Assembly: GCA_944470555.2 (NCBI GenBank)
Contig: OX104130.1
Location: 3,534,001 to 3,598,000, forward strand
DNA length: 64,000 nucleotides
Direction of reading: 5' to 3'
Source: Heterobilharzia americana
Lineage: Eukaryota; Platyhelminthes; Trematoda; Strigeidida; Schistosomatidae
Below the pieces are notes generated by a model, which made no database searches, was not told where the DNA came from, and saw nothing but the letters and a program-made list of their open reading frames with translations. Position 1 is the first letter of the stretch, and every line of letters begins with the position of its first letter. A program made the translations under genes and the position numbers. This document shows positions 56,169 through 64,000 of the stretch, in pieces.

Positions 56169-56519
56169 CGACTAACATTCATGATTCAATACTAATCGCT
56201 TGACTGTATTCACACTGGCTGCCTAGTCTAGTTAGGACTTCTCATCTTAATGCAATTGCAGCTGAAAGAAAGAGGGGAAGGTGAACATATTGATTATCTG
56301 AGATAGACGTGGTCTAACAGACTTGTAAATATGTCAGTTTATTTGTCCACTGGAAAATGAATTATTTATGTTATTACTACTCGTTTTTATTAGCAGTATG
56401 TGAAGTTTATTCATTTATTACCTTTATTATTATTCGGTCATTTGTTTAGATTGTATCATTTTCTATGATTTGGTCTTGATTCAATCGTGTGTAGGGGAAA
56501 AGCGCAACTACTGTTTTCC

Positions 56520-56522
<3 letters not shown>

Positions 56523-56565
<43 letters not shown>
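56523..56565. repeat. (TA)n microsatellite
   Basis: About 21 perfect TA units. The flanking 56169-56522 and 56566-57204 contain no recognised gene. Confidence 0.9.
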
Positions 56566-56568
<3 letters not shown>

Positions 56569-57204
56569 CAGGTATAAATGTATACCTAGACTCTTAAAAT
56601 GAATATCTACGTCATATTTCAGTATCATTTCTATCCAATTCTTTCTTTGAATTAATAATCCCTTTCTTATTTGAATATTTTTCTCTATTATCGTTTTAAC
56701 TGTGAAGTCGTCACGCATATGGATATCCAATTTTACTTTTATTTTGTGTTTGTCCCTTTTCTGTCCTTTCTTATTTGATTTATAGATAATTCGGTCATTT
56801 TTATAGGACAGTTGATGATGACGATGATTAACTCAGATCATCCGATCACCACACCGTGTTGCATTCTTAATTAATCAATCCCTTATTCTTTCTCTCTGGT
56901 GTGTAGGTGTATATACCAGGCATATACGCATTTTTACTTACTGATGTTCTATTGTGTTGATTAATCTGAATAATAATCCAGTTAATATAATTTCTGTTGA
57001 ATAATTTGGATAATTCAGTGGACAACAAGGAGTTTTTACAAGTGAGACAGGATTTCTTTGCTACACTGCATCCTTCGATATTCCGCAGAAATGTTTACTT
57101 GTTTCTAATTGTTCCCGTTTACTAACTGTATGGTGGTACGACTTCTACAGTTGTTGTGTGTATATTTACTGTTGGGATATCTCAGATTATCCCTGTGAAT
57201 ATAA

Positions 57205-57400
57205 GCATATTGATCTTGGTGATTAGCAGAGGAATTTGACCGGCGCGTTTTGTCCTATTTGGGACTCACTCGTCAGCTAGGATGTACCTGCACCTCAGTG
57301 AGTGATGTTGTCCTCACTGAGCCTCGAACCTAGTACTCTTGTCTTCAAATGGTGTAGAGAGTTATCCACTAAGCCACTGGGGCACGATAGCCATATCTCG
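57205..57400 (-). repeat. Sm-alpha-like SINE, GAAA lost
   Basis: Minus strand: tRNA-like head (GGTTCGAGGCTC near 57320-57331), CTGACGA kept, a 4-base helix II insertion as in 55570-55895, then AAAA instead of GAAA and CGCGCC. Inactive by sequence. Confidence 0.6.
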
Positions 57401-57559
57401 TGCATAAGCATACTTCTTTTCAAATGAGAACGAATTCGTATCCTTGTCAATTTCCATCTGTGTATCTCACAGTTGATTACAATCGCTTCTAAGTATTCAT
57501 GATGAGTAAAGCTAGTTTAAGAGACGTAATGTGCTTAGTAGTGGCTAACTGTCGACAGA

Positions 57560-57965
57560 GAAATAGAGGAAATCAACGTAAAACCTCCCACACAAGTGTA
57601 TCACTCAAGTTGCCACACTTCACAGTAGTATACAAAGAATAAGTGGACAGCAAAAGAGTGATATTAGAGTAGACAAAGATGAGGTGTATGGGAGGGTAAG
57701 AAATTTCATAATTAGAGTTAGTCATTACATAAAGACACTGAAGAGTGAGTACATTTGCGCCATTATGACCGATTCTCAGACAGTCACCAAGATTTCTCAA
57801 CTACTGATTCCTATCCCACAGTCTCGAGGACCCAGCTATGTAGTAATCTTCATCTCCTCACTTACACACCGCTCAGAATAATAGTCAAAAACTTTTTGCA
57901 CTGGTGTCATGTCTTATCCTGGCCATTATGAAGCTTCTTCCAACCTAATGCAACTTCTACTGGAA
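57560..57965 (-). mobile_element. RTE LINE 3' UTR and C-terminal fragment
   Basis: Plus-strand AATCAACGTAAAACCTCCC, CACAGTAGTATACAAAGAAT and CTCAACTACTGATTCCTATC are the shared 3' UTR and stop-proximal region read on the minus strand, running into a short C-terminal coding relic. 57966-58509 has nothing recognised. Confidence 0.6.
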
Positions 57966-58509
57966 TTGGTAGTGGGGGTTGGGTGGTCCAGGACGAGTAT
58001 TTTTTGTTATTATACATGTTAGTAATTGTAATTACCCGTTAATTATTGCACGCGATCGAGTTGATTAGTCTATGTTGTGGTGGCATATGAGCACCAACAA
58101 ACGGAAATTATACAAGTACGAACAGATAATTAATAATAATGACTGATACACTTTGCTCTGCAGAAGGTGGCTACCGGGACTCAGTAGTAGCTTAGTGGAT
58201 GCGATGGGTAGATAGGTATTATAGTCAAAGTGTGAGGCACCAACTACTCATTAGGTTCCAGACATACCAAAATGACGTATCTCAGATTCTACTGTTGGCC
58301 ACCACTAACCAAATTATCTTCGAATGGAATTTTAAGCGATATTCAGTCATCTGTTCACAAGACCCATATACAGATAGAGATTCATCAGTTCAGTGGGGTT
58401 AAAATGGTAGATCAGAAGTTACAATACCAACAATTTACAACAAATTAAAACTTATTGGAGATTATACATCTTATTACCGTCTTACATTTGATACAGCTAG
58501 ACCGAAATC

Positions 58510-58685
58510 CACCCAGCAACCTGGTGCACATTCGTGCAATGAGCAGTGAGTCATACACACCTATTGTGTCGGCAAATAATACTACCTGCCTGACTACTGA
58601 AACCTTGATAGGTAAAGCGGTACTCGAACCTGTGACCCACTAGTTGAAAGTCATCTACTCAAAATAAATGAGCCACAACTCCACA
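58510..58685 (-). repeat. Family-3 SINE
   Basis: Plus-strand AGCAGTGAGTCATACACACC and the minus-strand arm GGGTCACAGGTTCGAGTACC give the family-3 layout with a near-consensus B box. Confidence 0.6.
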
Positions 58686-59614
58686 TTATAAATTTGTGAT
58701 GCAGTTGAAAAATAGCGATTGAATAATTTTTATCAGTTTAACTCTCTGAGATAGCTGTGGTTTAAGTACTAATGTAGTGAAAGCCACTCATAAGTAGTAT
58801 ATATACCAACATCGAAAATGATAACGATGCATTGGTAAGCAAAATACAAGAAGTGGATGAAATGACATACAAAACATTACAATTATCACTTGCATTTCCT
58901 CTATAACCAGTTTCAACAGCTTACTGAACATATCTCCATTAATTGCGTTTGATGAGTCTCCTAATCCAGTCGAAACGAATAGACTTACTTTTGGGTGTCC
59001 ATTCCCCCTCTCCCCCTCCACATCCCCCATAGTTTCTTCTCTTTTTGTATGTAATATCTTGTGAAAACGAATCGTAGCTAGTTACATGTATTTTGTGTAA
59101 TGTTAGAATTCTGGCACAAACAGTACAAGTTTGATTATATCCACGATTGTACAAAATCCCAAAGTACAATTCTTACAACATTCCTCCTATGTAAAAATAT
59201 CCCCGTGGAGTTTTGACTTTTTTTATCGAAAAAAAGAGAAAATGAATAAATGTTATAAGAAAAAGGCGAATCAATTTGCTAGACAAGTCCAGTGAAAAAA
59301 TCAATGCTCGAAGCTTTCAAAACTCTTAAAATGAAATGTAATCTGTTCTAAGTATTGTATTACTAATGTTATAATTTATCTTAAATTACTAAAATCAAAT
59401 AAATAGCCTCCTAAATTTTGTATATATTGTTATAATAAGATTTTGTATTCCATAGCCAGGTTACGTCGAAATAGATTATATGTTAAGATATTTTCAGGTG
59501 GTAGCTGGACTTCCGTGGGCAGAGTGCACTTGAAGTGAACCTCTAAAATTCTAAACACTGATCAATCCTGTCATCTATTTCATTCATCTTCATTTAGTGA
59601 CATAGTTGTAATTT
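58686..59614. other. Intron sequence without recognisable gene
   Basis: AT-rich. Frames at 58788-59169 on the minus strand carry no recognisable domain. Confidence 0.4.
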
Positions 59615-60250
59615 ACTTCTCGTTGGCTAGCAGTGGTATTAAAGACGCGCGTTTCGTCCTATTTGAGACTCGTCAATTGGATGTACCTATACCTCAGTGA
59701 GTGAGATTGTTCCCACTGAGACTCGAACCTAGCACCGCTTGCTCCAAATCTCACACCGTTATCCACTGGGGCACGGTAGCCACTACTTGTGCAACGGGTA
59801 TCATTTGTTGTTGTTTGATACTCATAATTTTCCGTCTCTATACATCGTCCAATTACTCCACTTCTGTTTGTAGATGGGCTTCTCGATGGGACTGGATATT
59901 CATTATCTTGTTGTTCATCTAGATGGCTAGCAGTGGAATCCAGGACACGCGTTTCGTCCTGTATCGTACTTGCTCGTCAGTTGGGTGTACTTTCATCCCA
60001 GTAGTCAGTGATGATATTGTTCTCACTAAGACTCGAGCCCAGTGGTGATCACCTTAAATTTTAAAGTATTATCCTGTAGGTCACTGAGACAAAAGGGCCA
60101 CCTATTGTGCAGCGGGTACCGGTTATTGTTACTGTTATTATTGTTATTACTATTGATGCTTGTAGTTCCCCGTCGTTATTCTGAACATAGGCATCTGCAT
60201 AAGAGCCCTTATGCCAACGGCGTTCAATCAATTCGATCCTAAATAACAAA
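59615..60250 (-). repeat. Two Sm-alpha-like SINEs in tandem, same orientation
   Basis: The first unit (59615-59800) has TTGACGA, GAAA, CGCGCG and TC: one core change. The second (59815-60125) is better (see 59938-59986). Partial body sequence (CATAGGCATCTGCATAAGAG) continues to about 60250. Both have tRNA-like heads (GGTTCGAGTCTC near 59722-59733 on the minus strand). Confidence 0.65.
59938..59986 (-). ncRNA. Hammerhead ribozyme, Sm-alpha type
   Basis: Minus strand 59986 to 59938: ACCCAA, CTGACGA, a long irregular helix II ending AGGAC, GAAA, CGCGTG, TC cleavage site, CTGGAT. Both core boxes and the cleavage triplet are intact. Helix I has two mismatches and helix II is atypical, so activity is uncertain. 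Confidence 0.5.
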
Positions 60251-60429
60251 CAGAATTACAAGTATCACTAAATGATTAGTGACAGAGTGTTTGATGTCAG
60301 TATAAGAACTCAGCGTACTTCAGTGTAATACATATTTTCTAAGTGGTTCATAAAATTGATTACACAGTTGCCTTTACTTGTATGTATGTTTGCATTTATA
60401 GATTATTGATTTAACTGACCTCCAGTGTC

Positions 60430-61150
60430 GGTGAAAATATCTTGTGCTTTGAGGTGGTCGCAAGTAGGTATGGCATCAGTTCACGAAAGCTTTGACTGTG
60501 TATCTGAACTATAAAGAGAAATGTAGACTTCCCGATTAGAGTCTGCTTAACAACTGAAATCACTAGTTGAAGACGCTAGGTGATGTGACTCAGAACTGAT
60601 CTCACTGGGGTAGATCTATCTGCATATTATCATAATGTTAATCGTCATATCGAGTTTTATTAATGTCTCATTCCTTCTGGTCCTCTTATCATAACCATAA
60701 ATACATCTATAATAAAGTTGGACACGAATGGAGAGAGTGGACAACCCTAACGGACACGATTTCACGTACACAATTTATCTGATAACACTATAGACTTTGA
60801 TATATCAACGTCTGTTCAAGCACGGAGCCTTCTACAGAGCAATGCAGTTTCCCAACACCCCTTCCAGTGACAAACACTGCTATATGACACCTCAGTCGAT
60901 GGATTGGAATACCACCTCCATATCATGAAACACAACTTGTATCGGACACTGGTTAGTACGCCTTTGTCCGAATGTCTGGTGTATGGTAAAGGTATTTGAT
61001 AGACACATTCATGATTAGATTTGAAAGCTGTCAGGTCTTCTCACGTTTACTATTCGTCAGCTTCATTTAGGCGTCTAATGACTACAGAATCTAGAATTGA
61101 TATTTATCAAAATAACTCCTCCATGGATTTCTCTCATTTCACTAAGTTTG
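60430..61150. mobile_element. Decayed RTE LINE fragments in both orientations
   Basis: 60430-60620 is a plus-strand C-terminal relic (GGCATCAGTTCACGAAAGC). 60700-61150 is minus-strand RT sequence, landmarks GACACGATTTCACGTACAC, CATGAAACACAACTTG and GATTAGATTTGAAAGC matching 19860-20230 of the intact RTE. Heavily mutated. Confidence 0.5.
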
Positions 61151-61178
61151 TGGTAATCAGCGATTCAGACCAATAGAA

Positions 61179-61181
<3 letters not shown>

Positions 61182-61216
<35 letters not shown>
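61182..61216. repeat. (GT)n microsatellite
   Basis: About 17 GT units. A second, shorter GT tract lies at 61414-61445. Confidence 0.85.
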
Positions 61217-61219
<3 letters not shown>

Positions 61220-61736
61220 AGCTTAACAAGCGAACCTGTAAGATGTTTTCTGAGTCGCACATGAATAAAATATAACATTCAAGGTGAGTTGTATACCACA
61301 TAAATCTGTAGAACGAAACTATCTTGGCATCTTGAAATTGTTCAATTATTGTTTTGTTTTTTTAAAGTGTAAATTCATCCACGAAATAAATTTGTTGAGT
61401 GGAGGTTTCAGATCATGTGTGTGTATGTGTGTGTGTGTGTGTGTTTTGTTATCATTATCATCATCATTATGCAAATTTATTCACCGGTCCAATTTGTGCT
61501 CTTATTTTCATTGAGCTTTACTTCTGTATCAATTTGTGTATTATTTGGTAGTGACCTCTTCGTGGTGTATAAATATACACTTATGTATGTATATACAACA
61601 CCTATTTGTCAAATCACCATTTATGCTACACTTATGTAGCTTTGACCTCCTCTATGTTTTGCATTTCAATGATCACCTTCATTATTATAAACATGGAATC
61701 GTTTATTTGTATATATACTCTCACTGTCTCTGCTCC

Positions 61737-63316
61737 ATACATACATACATACATACATACATACATACATACATACATACATACATACATACATACATAC
61801 ATACATACATACATACATACATACATACATACATACATACATACATACATACATACATACATACATACATACATACATACATACATACATACATACATAC
61901 ATACATACATACATACATACATACATACATACATACATACATACATACATACATACATACATACATACATACATACATACATACATACATACATACATAC
62001 ATACATACATACATACATACATACATACATACATACATACATACATACATACATACATACATACATACATACATACATACATACATACATACATACATAC
62101 ATACATACATACATACATACATACATACATACATACATACATACATACATACATACATACATACATACATACATACATACATACATACATACATACATAC
62201 ATACATACATACATACATACATACATACATACATACATACATACATACATACATACATACATACATACATACATACATACATACATACATACATACATAC
62301 ATACATACATACATACATACATACATACATACATACATACATACATACATACATACATACATACATACATACATACATACATACATACATACATACATAC
62401 ATACATACATACATACATACATACATACATACATACATACATACATACATACATACATACATACATACATACATACATACATACATACATACATACATAC
62501 ATACATACATACATACATACATACATACATACATACATACATACATACATACATACATACATACATACATACATACATACATACATACATACATACATAC
62601 ATACATACATACATACATACATACATACATACATACATACATACATACATACATACATACATACATACATACATACATACATACATACATACATACATAC
62701 ATACATACATACATACATACATACATACATACATACATACATACATACATACATACATACATACATACATACATACATACATACATACATACATACATAC
62801 ATACATACATACATACATACATACATACATACATACATACATACATACATACATACATACATACATACATACATACATACATACATACATACATACATAC
62901 ATACATACATACATACATACATACATACATACATACATACATACATACATACATACATACATACATACATACATACATACATACATACATACATACATAC
63001 ATACATACATACATACATACATACATACATACATACATACATACATACATACATACATACATACATACATACATACATACATACATACATACATACATAC
63101 ATACATACATACATACATACATACATACATACATACATACATACATACATACATACATACATACATACATACATACATACATACATACATACATACGTAC
63201 ATACATACATACATACATACATACATACATACATACATACATACATACATACATACATGCATACATACATACATGCATACATACATACATACATACATAC
63301 ATACATACATACATAC
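61737..63316. repeat. 1.58-kb (ATAC)n tetranucleotide array
   Basis: About 395 units. Perfect from 61737 to 63196; the only three interruptions are G at 63197, 63259 and 63275. Because the 4-base unit translates with a 12-base period that lacks stops, frames of 530-600 codons (YIHT or MYVC repeats) are open on both strands. These are not genes. Confidence 0.97.
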
Positions 63317-63849
63317 ACACACAAACAGATAAATACACTTTATGTATTCGAGTTTTGAAGTGATGAAAACAGAAAGGGTATACGCTTAAATAGCTAATCC
63401 ATTTCTCTATCTATACACCCCACTGAATTTGTAATAAGTTCATGAGATTAACATTTTGAAAGCATTCCTCCACTACATACTAATCAGTGATTCTATGATA
63501 GTCTTATCTTTGGCTGATTTTATTTTCTTGCCTCGAATGCCAGTTAAATATCCTGGTATTTTATTTTTTAAGCAATAAAATGCATGTCATCTTAATTCTA
63601 TTTCAAGGTTGTTCAGATTATCAATAATTAAGCATGAATATAAAAGTATACAGAGAGAAAGTATTTTCAGTTAGTTTTTCGTGTTGATTACCTTCCATCG
63701 CTTGATGATTGTTTGGTTTAATCATTTCACTATAGATTGTTGTTCAATAATATTCAAACTGGTTGTGTATATGCTTTCTGTCTGTTAAGACTTGTCAATT
63801 ACATGGTCTTTTTAGGATTATTGTAACGCTAAATAAGGAAGACTTATAT
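63317..63849. other. Intron sequence without recognisable feature
   Basis: AT-rich; nothing recognised. Confidence 0.4.
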
Positions 63850-64000
63850 AGCTGGGAGTGAAATAACATAGGTCAGAGAGGAGTATGCTATTTTGGGGGT
63901 TGACCTTCTCTAACCCCACACTTTACACAGAGAATGTGTAATCTGCAGGAAATACCTTACTGCTAGCATATTCCTGTCCAGTTAGCAGTATGACTTCACC
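63850..64000. repeat. Dispersed repeat, third copy (cut by window end)
   Basis: GAGTATGCTATTTTGGGGG, then TTGACCTTCTCTAA, then GTTAGCAGTATGACTTCACC match 3716-3840 in order with moderate divergence. Confidence 0.5.

Noticed and set aside
61536..63363. Frames of 530-600 codons (YIHT and MYVC repeats) on both strands
   Set aside because: They are the translation of the ATAC array, open in several frames at once because a 4-base unit gives a 12-base stop-free period.

Overview
The window looks like nuclear DNA of a parasitic flatworm, most probably a schistosome. It is AT-rich, intron-dominated and crowded with RTE- and CR1-clade LINEs. It also carries Penelope-like remnants and Sm-alpha-type SINEs with hammerhead ribozyme cores, a combination known from Schistosoma. 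The species cannot be fixed by eye.

Only one host gene is visible: a plasma-membrane Ca2+-ATPase (PMCA) on the + strand. Its first coding exon is at 102-291. The second, at 40903-41076, joins it in phase with good GT/AG sites and carries the start of transmembrane segment 1. Everything between is intron 1 (about 40.6 kb as assembled). Everything after 41076 is intron 2, which runs off the window. I found no further PMCA exon.

Intron 1 is a stack of decayed RTE LINEs (1165-3530, 7660-8550, 9660-10850, 11167-11827, 38608-38905, 39990-40730) and SINEs. Its middle holds two near-identical segments, 12735-26293 and 26794-37352, on either side of a gap of exactly 500 N. The only large difference between them is a 2,969-bp RTE LINE at 18701-21669, with a 10-bp target-site duplication and a long intact endonuclease/RT ORF. 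Copy 2 has the empty site. The geometry suggests two unmerged haplotypes, with the LINE as a presence/absence polymorphism. Both copies share an older nest: a CR1-clade LINE (+) inserted in the 3' UTR of an older RTE (-).

Intron 2 is dominated by short tRNA-related repeats. Two families carry hammerhead cores of the same design but with different helix I and III sequences. One is Sm-alpha-like; the other (here 'family 2') is best preserved at 46005-46205. Several repeats of different families sit as inverted pairs that would fold into long hairpins in the pre-mRNA. A Penelope-like GIY-YIG remnant lies at 52185-52485. Near the right edge is a 1.58-kb tetranucleotide array (61737-63316). Long ORFs in that array are artefacts of its period, not genes.
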